The translations under genes were made by a program, and so were the position numbers. This document shows, piece by piece, positions 1-11,430 of a stretch of DNA of 64,000 nucleotides. The stretch comes from Costus lasius (taxonomy: Eukaryota; Streptophyta; Magnoliopsida; Zingiberales; Costaceae). Every line of letters begins with the position of its first letter. Positions within the stretch are counted from its first letter, which is position 1. The stretch lies in NCBI GenBank assembly GCA_027563935.2, contig CM050454.1:21573501-21637500 (forward strand), given 5' to 3'. The notes under the pieces are model-generated. The model did no database searches. It had not been told where the DNA came from and saw only the letters and a list, made by a program, of their open reading frames with translations.

Positions 1-1988
1 GGTATTCTATTAACACAAATCCATATAGCATTTCAAGTATGATTTTACAGTCAGAATCATCTATATTTCTGAGCTTTCTGCCTCATTATTGCTTTAATTG
101 CTTTACATCTACGGAATCTACACCTCTTTTGTTATTTTCACATTTTCAGGACAAAACGACCACAAAGAGGATGTAATCTGAACTTTTGAGGCCAGGGGAA
201 CCCCTCCTAAATCAAGATGGTCTTAATTGGAAGTTTTTGAATCCGTTGGAACCCTTGTTGGAAATCACGACCGGGTCACGATCATGCCCGTGACTCATCT
301 CTACGATTGAAGCTGCAGTCGGAAATGACGACCAGGTCACGACAAGAATCACGCCCGAGATCGCGAACCCGCCTATTTCAAAACCGTGATTTTAACTCTG
401 ATTTCTTCAACGTATCCTAAGGAAGAGCTAGAGGGCACTTAGGACCTTTCTCTACCATTGAGAAAGGGGTGTGGAGCAGCCTTTGGGAGGCAGAATCCTT
501 CCACGAAATCATCATTTTGTGTAGAAAGTAGGCTGGCATCGGCGACTGCAGGGTATGGAAGGGAGCAGAGGAGACTACTTTCGGCTGAAAAATTGCAGCG
601 ACTACTGCGGCTTTTGGTAGGGAATGGGGAAGAAAAGAAAGCACAAGAGGAGGAGATAAAAGGAAGGAGCAAAGAAGAGAAGGAAGAGGAATCGCACAGG
701 AGGGAAGAGCTACTGCGTTGGGAGAAGATGGCGACTGTACATAGAGAAGGGGCTGCGCATCTACATCCATTGAAGACACTTGCTGCATGAGCACCCTAAG
801 GATTAATTTGTAAGGAAGATCTTACGCTTACATTCAATTTGGTGCGCTATTTGTACAACCTTGGCAAAGTATCATACGATCTTACCTTCTCTTTGTAATT
901 ACCACTTAAACCTGCAAATGTATGTGATGTTTAATACCATAGTTTACGTTGTTACCATGAACATTGTAGGCTAACTCTTGAATCAGGATTTGGGGTAACC
1001 CTTTGATGACTTACTAGTTGTAACAATCTTACTCCGAATGCCCTGGATCCTTACTTAACCGGTATGTGCGCTCTTCGCCTGCATTACCCTAAAGGGGATG
1101 CTTGAGCCTTTAATCGCCGAAGTGAGGTTTGTAAATTAGTATCCTAGGAGGAAAACTCGCTTGTAGATCTGTACTCACTTTAAGGGATTATGAGGGTCCT
1201 AAACGTGTTAGAGAGACCAAAAGTCCGACCGCATATCGGAAGCATTCGTTTGAGGGTTTATCCAGTCCGTTTGTACACCTTGCCTACGTTACCCGAAAGG
1301 GAACATTTGAGCCTTTTATTTTCCTGAGCGTGGTTAGTAAATCAGGGGCTCGGGGAAATCCCCTTGCCGAACTGTACTCCCTTAGCGTGAGTATTTGGAT
1401 CTTAGACGCATCTGACAAACCAAAAGTGTGCCAGCATGTTGGACTATTTCGGTGCTCTATGCCTGTGCTACTCGAAAGGGTGTGTTTGAGCCAGGCACTC
1501 TGCAGTGGAGGTTTAAAAATCAGGAATTCTCGGGGTGGACCCCTTTTGTTAACTTGTATTCGCCTTGAAGGTATCAGGGCCTTAGATGTGTTAGTGAGAC
1601 CACAAGTTCAACAGAATGTCAGAACCATATAGATTAAACCGGTAGCCTAGCCCGTGGGAATATACGAGGCTATTGGAGGGAGCAACTTGCATGTCGGACG
1701 GCTGAATCCCTTGAACTATGTAGGATGACAACAACGGAGTTTGATTATTCAGCTGTAAGAAGTCAAAGTGGTGAACCCATATCCTGATGCATCTCCTCAT
1801 AAAATTTCTCTCGTGCAATTCCTCTGGTTACGTTCTTGTTCATTAAATTAGTTCAACATTTAAACTTCCCCAATTTTGACTTCGTCTAGCTGGCAATTTT
1901 GAGATCTATCGATACTTGCCCATTAGTCCCGGTGGGATCGATATTTTTACTACTTCGATAGACCCGTGCACTTGTGGGAAACCTATCA
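1..1988 (+). mobile_element. Gypsy (Athila-like) LTR, 3' portion (F)
   Basis: The right end, a GTGCACTTG stretch followed by CCTATCA at 1988, has the same design as other gypsy LTR ends in this window, where a GTGCACTTGCGG motif precedes a terminal CA. The left part resembles an LTR start region, with a TTTTCAGG motif near 140-170 like that of LTR H. No primer-binding site follows 1988, so this is most likely a 3' LTR or a solo or truncated LTR. The left end is not defined and may lie outside the window. Short frames at 417-794 and 458-790 overlap on opposite strands and show no recognisable protein. Confidence 0.6.
1081..1640 (+). repeat. Three degenerate tandem units of about 180-200 bp inside LTR F
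   Basis: Similar blocks start near 1081, 1282 and 1461. Each has a GCMTTACCC- or GCCTRCGTTACCC-like start, then a CGAAAGGG/AAAGGGG element, TTTGAGCC, a GGTTWRTAAATCAG-like piece, CTGTACTC or CTTGTATTCGCCTT, and an AGACCAMAAGT-like end. Order is kept in all three while single bases differ widely, so the duplication is old. No coding frame spans the units. Confidence 0.6.
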
Positions 1989-2947
1989 AGATGGAAGAGA
2001 ATTATTAGAGCAAAATTTCATTTTTGGTAGGTTGACCCGAAATTGACCATGGTTGGTCACATTTGAGTTAGGGTTGCATTGGATTGGATCCAATGGCTTA
2101 ATCAACTTGTGTAATGAAGTTTGGGCTAGGTTATTACCCAGTGAGGCCCAATAATAAGTTATCATGAAGAGATAAGAGGGCTTAGGGGTATAATGGGGAG
2201 AAAACTACTCCCATTGGCACTTAAGGGCATAATGGGAAGAAGTAGGCGCCTAATGCTTCATTAGGAAGCAATTGGCGCCTCCCCCTTCTACCTTGGATGG
2301 TAACCTTGCCTCTTAGGCAAGTCTTGGGGCATGTATGGCTTGGAGGACTTCTTTGGTAAGTCCTTGGCGCATAAGGCTAATGGGAAGGGATTTATGGAAA
2401 AGACTTGGAGTCTTACCATAACCCTAACCCAAATTAGCCAAGTCCCCTTAACCCTAGCCGCCTCCTTCATGAGTATTTGTGCCAAACCTCTTGTGTTGCC
2501 ACCCCCACCCCCTTTTGCATCTATATATCAGGATGCATGCGAGAGCCCTAAGATAAGATATTGGCGTGAACATCTAAGGGAAAGGGCAAGAACATTAAGG
2601 TGGCTCAGGTCTTCCTCTCCTAGCCGCAAGCTTCTTCTTCTTCATCTCTTAGCACAAGAAGGTCTGAAGCTTGGCAGCATCATCTCTTCCTCTCCTCTTG
2701 ACGCATCTCTTCTTCAAGGTTGGCGCAAGTGAAGTGGTGGGCTCCCTAAGGCTTGGATCTTCTTCGCAAGGCTAGTACCGGGCGTGGAAGAAGAGAACCC
2801 GAGGGATCCGTGTGTGTGAGACTGCAGAGGGTGCACACTTAGGCGCCTACCTTGACATCGATTTGCTTTTACTCTAGGTACTTTCTGCTCTCATCATTTC
2901 GACCCCCTCGCAAGAATAAGATCCATTTAGTTTTTGGGACTGGCCTG
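1989..2947 (+). repeat. Copia-1 5' LTR, first part
   Basis: This stretch has no coding capacity that I recognise. It carries a TATATA candidate at 2523-2528 followed by a run typical of an LTR leader. It joins, across the NA1 insertion, to 9128-9206, which ends in CAACA directly before the copia primer site, so together they form the 5' LTR. The start near 1989-1993 is inferred only from where LTR F ends. Confidence 0.55.
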
Positions 2948-4440
2948 TGATAGTGATCCGCAAGTGCACGGATTTATCGAAGTAATAAAAAGATTATCGT
3001 TCCCAACGAGGATCAGGTGGTCAAGTACCGATTACACGATTGATCTATATGTAGACAATTCAAAGTGCCATTTTTGTTTTGAAAACTTCTAATGCAAGAA
3101 AACAAAAAGGTGGTATAGGGTGTTGGCTAAAAATCAATTCAGATAAAATCAGGACTCAGGGTTTCACTACATTGACGATTATGAATTTAGTAAAAATAAA
3201 TTTTTAAACAGATTATTATAGTTTTGAAAGAGATTTTTCATAAGGTACAAATTACCTCCTCTCAAAGCGTAATCTGGTATCTATTTATATTAATTCCTTA
3301 CTATCGTGACAATTAATATAAATAGACCCATTAAGTTCTGTGAAAAACTATGGAATCCTTCAAACAAATCCAAAATACTCTCGTGATTGGATTCGTAGGT
3401 TTGAAAAGAATAGTTCTGACATTGCGATTCACCTCTCGGTCCTTCTCGCAACGTCTAAGACGTAAAATTACGTGGACAAGGTAAAATACGGAATAACACA
3501 ATTCTAATCAAATCAAATCTATAAAAATTCATGTAAAAGATTTAAAACAATATTTTTAATCCATGAATCGTCAACAGGCTATTCCCCAAATCCCAAAAAT
3601 ATGGTTTACACATTCATGTTCATAACAAACAACATGTTCATCGATGAATTCAACATGTAATCTCTCTAAAATAATGTAAAGAGACAATAGGAAAGTATTT
3701 AGAACTCTTCCCCTTGATCTGGTGATGACGATGAAGTGATCAAATCCCTCCTTTGCATGATCTCTCGCCGGAATTCTGCCCTGGAATTGAATCTCGCCGT
3801 CGCCGCCGCCTCCTGTTGTTTTCGTGTGTAGAAGCCCCCAAAACCCTTCCAAAACCTTTCCTTTTATAGTCTAATCAGTATAGAACCCATCTAGGAAGGT
3901 TTCTGGAGAGTTTGGTTCAATTCTGGTTCGGTTTGGAGTCGAATCGAGTGAGATATGCGAAGGGGCGATAACTTTCACCCTTTCACCGCACGTGATGAGT
4001 TTACGGCTTCGGTCGTAATTCTTTCTGTGTATAAAAACTCCTGCGCATAGAAATATTCATGAACCGTGATGCGTTCACGACTTCACTCGTGAAAGTTTCT
4101 ATGAGCTTTTTAACTTAGCCATTTCATGCCCTTCGCTCATCACCAAAGTTACGGCCGGCCCAAAATTACGGCCAATGCCATAATTCTTGCATTCTTCACT
4201 ATTTCAACTCCAAATTCGATGTGTAAGCTCACGATCTCCTCAGGAATCATGCTTTGGCTTCAAAACTCGTGAAATCCATCATTTTTGAGTCATTTTACCT
4301 ACATTTTCATAAAAACCAAGAAAAGTGAAGATTCCTTGCAAAGTAGAGTAAAAGCACTAAAAACAGCACAAAATCATTCAATTAAGCCCAAAATATCATG
4401 CAAAATATAGGCAAAAACATGGTGTAAATGGAACGCATCA
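2948..4440 (-). repeat. NA1 3' LTR
   Basis: Near copy of 7643-9127; about 1 difference per 20-60 bases in the parts I compared. On the minus strand it begins TGATGCGTTCC and ends GGATCACTATCA. It contains short CG palindromes such as TTCACGACTTCACTCGTGAA-type dyads near 4060-4100. A 93-codon minus-strand frame at 3571-3852 is also open in the other LTR but resembles no protein I know. Confidence 0.88.
3859..3870 (-). promoter_or_regulatory. TATA box candidate, NA1 3' LTR
   Basis: The minus strand reads ACTATAAAAGGA here, and the same sequence is kept in the 5' LTR near 8556-8566. Its position inside the LTR fits the U3/R boundary. Inferred from sequence only. Confidence 0.55.
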
Positions 4441-5965
4441 GAAACCCTAGACTTAAAATTTTGCTTGTCCTCAAGCAATACTCTAATATGTATGGAGAAT
4501 GTAAAGATAAGGAACACTCATTTATTTTTGCCCCTAATAATATCCTTAGTCCACAAATTAAGCAATCAATCCTTCTAACTCAAGTGATTCAAGAAAAATC
4601 ATAATAGAGATAAATTCCCAAGAGGTTACAATCCAAGAAAGATAAAATTCACAGTTCATGTCATATCATTCATTTTTCACACACTAGATATTAGATACTT
4701 TCAATTTAATAAATCAAGCTTACTCAATAGACAAAAATTTATTTCAAGAATCTTGGTGATGTTAAAGATAAGAGATTTTTAAAGTAATTTGGTCTTTAAA
4801 CGGTTATATGCCCTTTCCTGTTGGCACTGTAACATTGTTCAAAGTATACCACAGAGTGGTATAATTTAGCTCATAGTCTCAATCATGAAAGTCAGTGGAG
4901 TTGTCCACTTAACCTACAGCTTTCTCTTTTTCTCTATTTTTTTTATTTTTTTTATTTCTGGAGAAAGCCGGTCAGTGGCATGGTATTTAAATCATTGTTG
5001 ATCTTTCTGCAAGAGGGTTAAATATTTGTTTTAAAAGTTCTCCCTTTGTTACTTGATCACAACAGATTTAAAGTATACGACATCATGGTATAATATAACT
5101 CATGACTTAAGATTTCTCAACTAGAGGAGTTGGAGCAAATCTTAGTTAAATATGCATCCCCAAATTCTATTCATAAAAATTTTCCATCAAGCATAAATAG
5201 ATAAATTAAATTTCAAGTAATAAGATACTATGCACGTGCCGTATGAACATATAACAATTCACATATGCATTTTATGTATACGAGAATTGAATTTACTCAA
5301 TAATTTAAGTCTACATGAAATTTCAAAAATTCCCTAAGTCATCATATCAATCACTCAAAATGTTTCCTAAGTCTAAAATCAAGGATAAAACAAATTTGAT
5401 TACCCTTAAAAATCATAAACATTCAAAATACATATCTATAAAGCTTTTGAAGGAAAAAGCAAATCATGAAGGACACCCTAGACTTAAATTGTTGCATATG
5501 CATAAACTCTTAATCAATAAATCATAGATTTCAGAAAAAATGTTGCAAGAGTTCCCTTTATAATGTGGGCGAAAACCTGTTCAGTTATATCAAAAGATGG
5601 AAACATGAACCTGAAAGATCTAGAAACTATATCACATTAAAGATATATCACATTTTACAATGTAAACAAGTTTCAAATATCAAATACTATCATATTTCAC
5701 TATCAAAATCACATTTTTCATATACTCACAAAGAGATTGCCGCAAGAATCATGGTCCGTGAATGATTCACGGCTGCACCCATGATGGTCTCGTTGATTAG
5801 CTTTTCTTCATGTAAAAATTCTCCAAAAATTTCCTGCAAATAAAACAATTTATTAAAAGATTTTCCATGAATAAAAATTCATCAATACATGCTGCAAAAA
5901 TTTCTAAAAATTTAAAGAAAATGAAAAAACAAAAACTAAGAATGCAAAAATTAATAAAATTAAAA
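4441..5965 (-). other. NA1 3' untranslated region
   Basis: AT-rich, without a credible frame. It shares a block with element D (47037-47736). Just inside the LTR the minus strand reads CTTGAGGACAAGCAAAATTT and then AAGTCTAGGG, a stretch also seen beside the other gypsy 3' LTRs here and therefore a candidate polypurine-tract region. Two small hairpins are conserved with D: TATACCAC/GTGGTATA (4845-4863) and TATAC/GTATA (5074-5092). Confidence 0.6.
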
Positions 5966-5967
5966 AA

Positions 5968-6018
5968 ACTTTGGGCTGCCTCCCAAAAGCGCTTGTTTAA
6001 TGTCATTAGCTTGACCAC
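5968..6018 (-). other. Paired stem-loops after the NA1 frame
   Basis: On the minus strand a first hairpin (GTCA, loop AGCTAA, TGAC; 6001-6017) is followed by a TTAAACAAGCGCT-type spacer and a second hairpin (TTTGGG, loop AGGCAG, CCCAAA; 5969-5989). They begin about ten bases after the stop codon at 6027. Elements E, C, NA2 and I have the same pair with different but still pairing stem bases. Confidence 0.6.
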
Positions 6019-6026
6019 AGCTTATG

Positions 6027-7380
6027 TCATGGTGGAGTTGATGAATCTATGCCATAGTAGAGAGCATATAATCTTCTGCTTTTCCTTCGTCTCATGAGTG
6101 TGTCCACCAATGTATATATCCAATGAAATAGGTGGATCCATGTTGTAGTGACCAGTACATGCACACGAAAACATAAGTTAAAGTCATGAAAAGAATAATC
6201 AATAATTTTTCTATATTTATCCAAGAGTAATATCATGTTTTCTTCTTTTAAACTTATAACAGCAATTGAAAGAAGATTAAAATTAAAATCAAAGAATTCA
6301 TACCTTGGATTGATCAAGAAGTTTTCAAATTTTATTTTTGGTTTTTCTCTTACCTCAATGTCAAGGTGATCAAGAATCTCATGTGCAATCTTTTGGGTAC
6401 CTGTGGCTAAATTTGATTCAAATAATATTTCAGCTACTTTATCATCATTATCCTCTTCACCATCTATAATGCAAATCCCTAATGATTTTTTCCTGGAGAA
6501 AAGGGAATGATGGTTCATATGGTGGTGGTGGTGTAATATACTCAGGATCCTCTTCCTCATCTTTTTCCTCAATTTCTTTCTCTTCAATGGTGGAGGTGTA
6601 ATAAGAAAATGAAGGGACGTATTCCATCCTAACACTATCAAATTCATCCCTATCTATCTCATTAGTTCTTTCTTGAGGATCCTTAAATTCATCATCCTTC
6701 TTTTTCACAAGACTCCAAAAGTTCAAATTTTTCTTCAAACATGTCCCAAGTATTTGTGTTGCAAGACACTTCATTATGTGAGAGGGGACTGGATGACTGG
6801 TAAAGTGCTGAGGAAGGTAAATAACAGTCATCAAAATTATCAAAATCATCAAAATTTGAAGAAGGTAAATCATAATCAGGAGTCAAGACTAATGATTGTT
6901 CCAACTCTACAAAATTCTTAGATTTATCCTGGATTCCATCCTCTATGTCATTTTTATTAGTGCCATATATCATACTATGAATATCCTCACTTTGTTTGTT
7001 CACAGCAACTAAAAGATTTTCAAGCATGGCTTCTAAGTTGGATTTTTGAGGTTCACTAAAGTCTGATTGTGGAGTAAATGTTGGGTCATTCTGATAAAAA
7101 TAGTTTTCATGGTTCTCCCAACTTGAGTTATAGGTACTAGGGCATAAGTTAAAGCATGGAGGAATTCCTAATTGACATTCAGCAAAAGTATGCACATGAG
7201 AACCACAAATATCACAAATAATAGAATATTGCATGCTTAATTAATCAATGTGTTGAGTGAAAGAATCTACCTTTGCTGCAAGTGATTGAAATACATCCGT
7301 ACCATATTCTCTTGTCTTTACCAGTGGCATATACCTTTGATTTGACCATTGACATTGGTTAAACATCATTTTTCAATTTA
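6027..7380 (-). pseudogene. NA1 gag-like protein, frameshifted
   Basis: Reading right to left, an N-terminal piece resembling the Athila gag region just before the zinc knuckle (LAAKVDSF) is followed by a stop. From 7234 there is a zinc knuckle with C-X2-C-X4-H-X4-C spacing (CDICGSHVHTFAEC), then an acidic and Asn-rich part. Two frame changes occur, near 6700-6720 and 6480-6550. A proline-rich TPPPPYEPSFPF segment matches the linker before the Athila protease. The last 90 residues (frame 6027-6647) are hydrophobic and end RRRKSRRLYALYYG...; the same C-terminal region ends the NA2 protein (54033-55232). No protease or reverse transcriptase motif is present. The protein may have bound element RNA through the knuckle; this is inference. 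Confidence 0.7.
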
Positions 7381-7619
7381 TGCAATAAAATTCAGAAATA
7401 TATAATGTGGAATAGGAAATATAAAATATGTAGACAAGTGATTTTTGAATTATCCTGTTCTTACAACGTGTTAATCAAAAACAAGAAAAATAAAATAAAA
7501 TAAACTAACTAAAAAAAATGCGAAAATCAAATAAAATTCAAAAAAATAAAAACAAAAACAAAAACCAAAAAAATCTAGTCTATAAATCTCACGATTAAAT
7601 CGATATTGACTAGCTTGAT

Positions 7620-7642
7620 CCTCGGCAACGACGCCAAAAACT
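7620..7642 (-). other. NA1 primer-binding site
   Basis: The minus strand reads AGTTTTTGGCGTCGTTGCC then GAGGA, directly after the LTR end. It is a variant of the TGGCGCCGTTGCCGGGGA site of Athila elements (tRNA-Asp type, as I recall). Confidence 0.8.
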
Positions 7643-9127
7643 TGATAGTGATCCGCAAGTGCACGGATTTATCGAAGTAATAAAAAGATTATCGTTCCCA
7701 ACGAGGATCAGGTGGTCAAGTACCGATTACACGATTGATCTATATCTAGATGATTCAAAGTGTAGTTTTTGTTTTGAAAACTTCTGATGCAAGAAAATAA
7801 AAAGGTGGTTTAAGGTTTTGGCTAAAAATCAATTCAGATAAAATCAGGACTTGGGGTTTCACCACATTGACGATTATGAATTTAGTAAAAATAAATCTTT
7901 AAACAGATTATTATAGTTTTGAAAGGGATTTTTTCTAAGGTACAGATTACCTCCTCTCGAAGCATAATCCGGTATCTATTTATATTAATTCCATACTCTC
8001 ATGACAATTAATATAAATAGACCCATTAAGTTTTGTGAAAAACCATGGAATCCTTCAAACGAATCCAAACTACTCTCGTGATTGGATTCGTAGGTTTGAA
8101 AAGAATAGTTCCGACGTTGTGATTCACCTCTCGGTCCTTCTCGCAACGTCTAAGACGTAAAATTACATGGCCAAGGTAAAATACGGAATAACACAATTCT
8201 AATCAAATCAAATCTATAAAAATTCATGTAAAAGATTTAAAACAATATTTTTAATCCATGAATCGTCAACGGGCTATTCCCCAAATCCCAAAAATATGGT
8301 TTACACATTCATGTTCATAACAAACAGCATGTTCATTGTTGAATTCAACATATAATCTCTCTAAAATAATGTAAAGAGACACTAGGAAAGTATTTAGAAC
8401 TCTTCCCCTTGATTTGGTGATGAAGATAAAGTGATCAAATCCCTCCTTTGCATGATCTCTCACCGGAATTCTGCCCTGGAATTGAATCTCGCCGTCGCCG
8501 CCGCCTCCTGTTGTTTTTGTGCGTAGAAGCCCCAAAAACCCGTCCAAAACCTTTCCTTTTATAGTCTAATCAGTATAGAACCCATCTAGGAAGGTTTCTG
8601 GAGAGTTTGGTTCAATTTTGGTTCGGTTTGGAGTCGAATCGAGTGAGATATGCGAAGCGGTGGAAACTTTCACCGCCCGTGATGAGTTTATGGCTTCGGT
8701 TGTAATTCTTTCTGTGTATAAAAACTCCTGCGCACAGAAATATTCACGGACCGTGATGGGTTCATGGCTTCACCCGTGAAAGTTTCTGTGAGCTTTTTAA
8801 TTTAGCCATTTCAGGCCCTTTGCTCGTCGCCAAAGTTACGGCTGGCCCAAAATTACGGCCAAGGTTGTAATTCTTGCATTCTTCACTATTTCAACTCCAA
8901 ATTTGACGTGTAAGCTCGCGATCTCCTCAGGAATCATGCTTTGGCTTCAAAACTCTTGAAATCCATCATTTTTCAGTCATTTTACCTACATTTTCATAAA
9001 AAGCAAGAAAAGTGAAGATTCCGTGCAAAGTAGAGTAAAAGCACTAAAAACAGCACAAAATCATTCAATTAATCCCAAAATATCATGTAAAATATAGGCA
9101 AAAACATGGTGGAAATGTAACGCATCA
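7643..9127 (-). repeat. NA1 5' LTR
   Basis: Partner of 2948-4440; it begins TGATGCGTTACA on the minus strand at 9127 and ends GATCACTATCA at 7643, next to the primer site. A TATA candidate lies near 8556-8566. Differences from the 3' LTR are mostly transitions. Confidence 0.88.
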
Positions 9128-9206
9128 GCCTATTTCGGGGATATGCTTCCGCTGTGTACTTGTAATGTTTATAAAAAGTGTAAAATATCCTCAGGGTTTC
9201 TCAACA
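9128..9206 (+). repeat. Copia-1 5' LTR, second part
   Basis: These 79 bases end TTTCTCAACA and abut the copia primer site. They continue the LTR broken by NA1 at 2947. The right copy of the NA1 target duplication (GCCTA) opens this piece. Confidence 0.7.
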
Positions 9207-9207
9207 G

Positions 9208-9222
9208 TGGTATCAAAGTGAC
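9208..9222 (+). other. Copia-1 primer-binding site
   Basis: TGGTATCAAAGTGAC, close to the usual copia site TGGTATCAGAGC, complementary to the 3' end of initiator tRNA-Met. It follows the CA end of the LTR after one base. Confidence 0.8.
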
Positions 9223-10920
9223 TTGCGAGCCTTGAACGATGTTTTCTATGCTTTTCTATGCTCACGTCATATAGAATTTTCGCATATTTAATATGTATGG
9301 TGCATGATTTTTCTAAGTAGGAAAAATTGTAGGTCTCTTGTTTCTTACCTCTAATCAACTTCTTTTGGTTCTTTGCTCTCTTCACATAACTGGGATAAAC
9401 CCATATGTGAAAGAGATAATTTCTCCTCTCATGGTGGGATAGACCCATCATGAGAGACTTGTTGAGATTATGCAGGACATGGACTGGGTGATTGTCATAA
9501 TCTCAACAAGTTAGGATTGAAAGGAGGGCATTGGGAATGCCTCATGTAGACTCCAGAGAGAAACCTAGAACCAAAGATTTGTGATAAGAGGTGAAGGAAG
9601 AGAGAGATGTTTTGATGAAAAAGTAAAATTTCAGATTTTATGTTTTTCATGAGCATATAGAATTGCATGAGATAGTGCCTTGTTTGTGCATGATGTTGTC
9701 GACATTAGTCAAGCCCCTTAGCACTGTGATGTATTCTTGTGCAGCCTGCATTCCACCCTTTCTTTTGTTTTGTAATTGTTTAAGAAGAAGATTAGGGGTG
9801 CATGAAGTCTTGGCATTAGCGCATGCTTGCTTGCGCACCTTGCTTGGTGGAGCAACCCTCTTCATTCAAAGTGATGCATCCTTGCATGGGGGCGCAAGAT
9901 GAATTGGCCGAGCCTTTGGGCTTGTGAGCTATACATCTTGTGGCTTGCAAGTGGTGCAACATGCTCGGAGGGGGCACCATGCCATTAGCCAAACCTATGG
10001 GGTTGCTTCTCGGATTTCCCTAGGGGTACCTCTAGGGTTTGAGAGCTAAACCATGGTGAGGAGGACCTTGGAGCTGACCTTGAAGTTCAAGACTAGAGGG
10101 CGGTTAGGTTAGGTCTTGTAGGGGCTTGTGTCCTAGGTCAAGCATTGAACACCTTGGCATGTGTTGGTTCAATGTCTTGATTGCGCTATGACCACATCAT
10201 CCTTTAATGCTTTCTATATCTGCAAAAGCATGCCTGTGATGTTTTATCTTTCTGTTATCACTATAGGATTATATGCCTATAATGCTAGACAAAAGATAAA
10301 ACTAAGAGGATAAGACCTCAAAAACTCTCAAATTAAAATATCAAGTCTAGTAGCCTTCTAACTCGTAGCCTTCATCAAGCTATCGATCAGTGGTGTTGTG
10401 CACTGTTTCCCACCCTCATGGGAAACACCCACTTATCTTTAGAAGTTATGTGGTGACAATGGTTTCCCCAGTCCGGTTTTAACTTGGATGTGCCTTTGCT
10501 AGGAAACTCATTAGCCCTGGGCATAATGATTAGGAATGACTTGACTAGTTTTTCACATGTGTTAGGCACATGATGGAACTCTAGAGGCATCGTTGAGAGG
10601 TTAGGGTTTCATGCTGTATCCAGCCCTTGCTGGACATCAAATGCCTAGTCTGTCTCAATAAAGGGAGTTGCTAAGAGCAATCGGCCGGCGTGCCTACGTT
10701 AAGAAGCATGAGTCATTTTGTGCATCTCATCCCACCCTCATGGGACGCAAAGCCTCATGTGGAATAAGGAGCCCATCTCACTAGAAAATCTCAGATTACC
10801 TGATTGACTTTGTAGGTTGTCAATTCGATTAAAATAGTAGGAGCTAGAATCATTTAGTGCAAGTCCAGATTAAATGATTTGAAGTAGTACTAATCTGCTT
10901 TTTTTGGTTGTTGTAAAACA
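9223..10920 (+). other. Copia-1 leader
   Basis: A 1.7-kb stretch between primer site and gag start. It holds short frames (for example 9663-9902) but none resembles a known protein. A phrase with CCCACCCTCATGGGA occurs twice, at about 10408 and 10730, each close to a small inverted CCCA...TGGG. I see nothing else that I can name. Confidence 0.5.
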
Positions 10921-11430
10921 ATGGCTACGAACAATAGCAGATGATCACTATGATCTGTCCTAGAAAAGGACAAGTTGGCTGGATCCAACTTACTAGATTG
11001 GTATATGAACTTGAGAATAGTGCTCAAACTCGAGAGGAAGCATTATGTACTTGGGCAGCCTATTCCTGAGCCACTTCCATGCTCGGCCTCAACGACTGAG
11101 AAGGATGCTTATGATAAGTATCAGGCTGATACTTTGGAGATTGCTAATTTGATGCTAACCAACATGTCGCCTAAATTACGAGGGCAATATGAATTGAAGA
11201 GTGCCTCTGAGATTATCTCTAATCTAAAACAGCTCTTTGATGAATTGGTTAGGCTCAATCCTCCTAAAGTTGACATTCAGTGTGGTGAGCCGAAAGGTTT
11301 GACCAAGGAGCTAAAAATAAAGATGAAAAGGGTCAGGAATAACAAGTGATATTCATGTGGAGGATCACCTCACATGATAAAGGACATGGTGCGACTTCAG
11401 AACGAGAAGAAGAGAGGCAAGGCCTCATCT
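10921..11430 (+). pseudogene. Copia-1 gag
   Basis: The start ATGGCTACGAACAA is at 10921, with two early stops. From 10975 the frame reads as copia gag: KLAGSNLLDWYMNLRIVLKL near the N-terminus, then a helical region to about 11330 (PKLRGQYELKSASE). Gag forms the particle that encloses element RNA. The zinc knuckle expected near 11345-11395 is degenerate: a stop at 11347 and only part of the Cys/His set remains (SCGGSPHMIKDM). Confidence 0.8.

Larger units (their letters stand above)
2948..9127 (-). mobile_element. NA1: complete non-autonomous gypsy element, 6.18 kb
   Basis: Two LTRs of about 1.49 kb (2948-4440 and 7643-9127) with TG...CA ends flank 3.2 kb of interior. The primer site lies at 7620-7642 on the minus strand, so the 5' LTR is the right one. 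The only coding trace is a gag-like frame with a zinc knuckle; there is no protease, reverse transcriptase or integrase. The flanks are GCCTG (2943-2947) and GCCTA (9128-9132), a near-perfect 5-bp target duplication. Excising it restores the LTR of Copia-1, so NA1 landed after Copia-1. Movement would have needed proteins from a related full element. Confidence 0.88.

Noticed and set aside
417..794. Overlapping frames on both strands near the window start
   Set aside because: Low-complexity Lys/Glu or Ser/Leu-rich readings of the same purine-rich stretch in an LTR; no start context or domain.
3571..3852. A 93-codon minus-strand frame conserved in both NA1 LTRs (also 8266-8547)
   Set aside because: The LTR copies are near identical, so shared openness is expected. 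The frame crosses the TATA region and resembles no protein.
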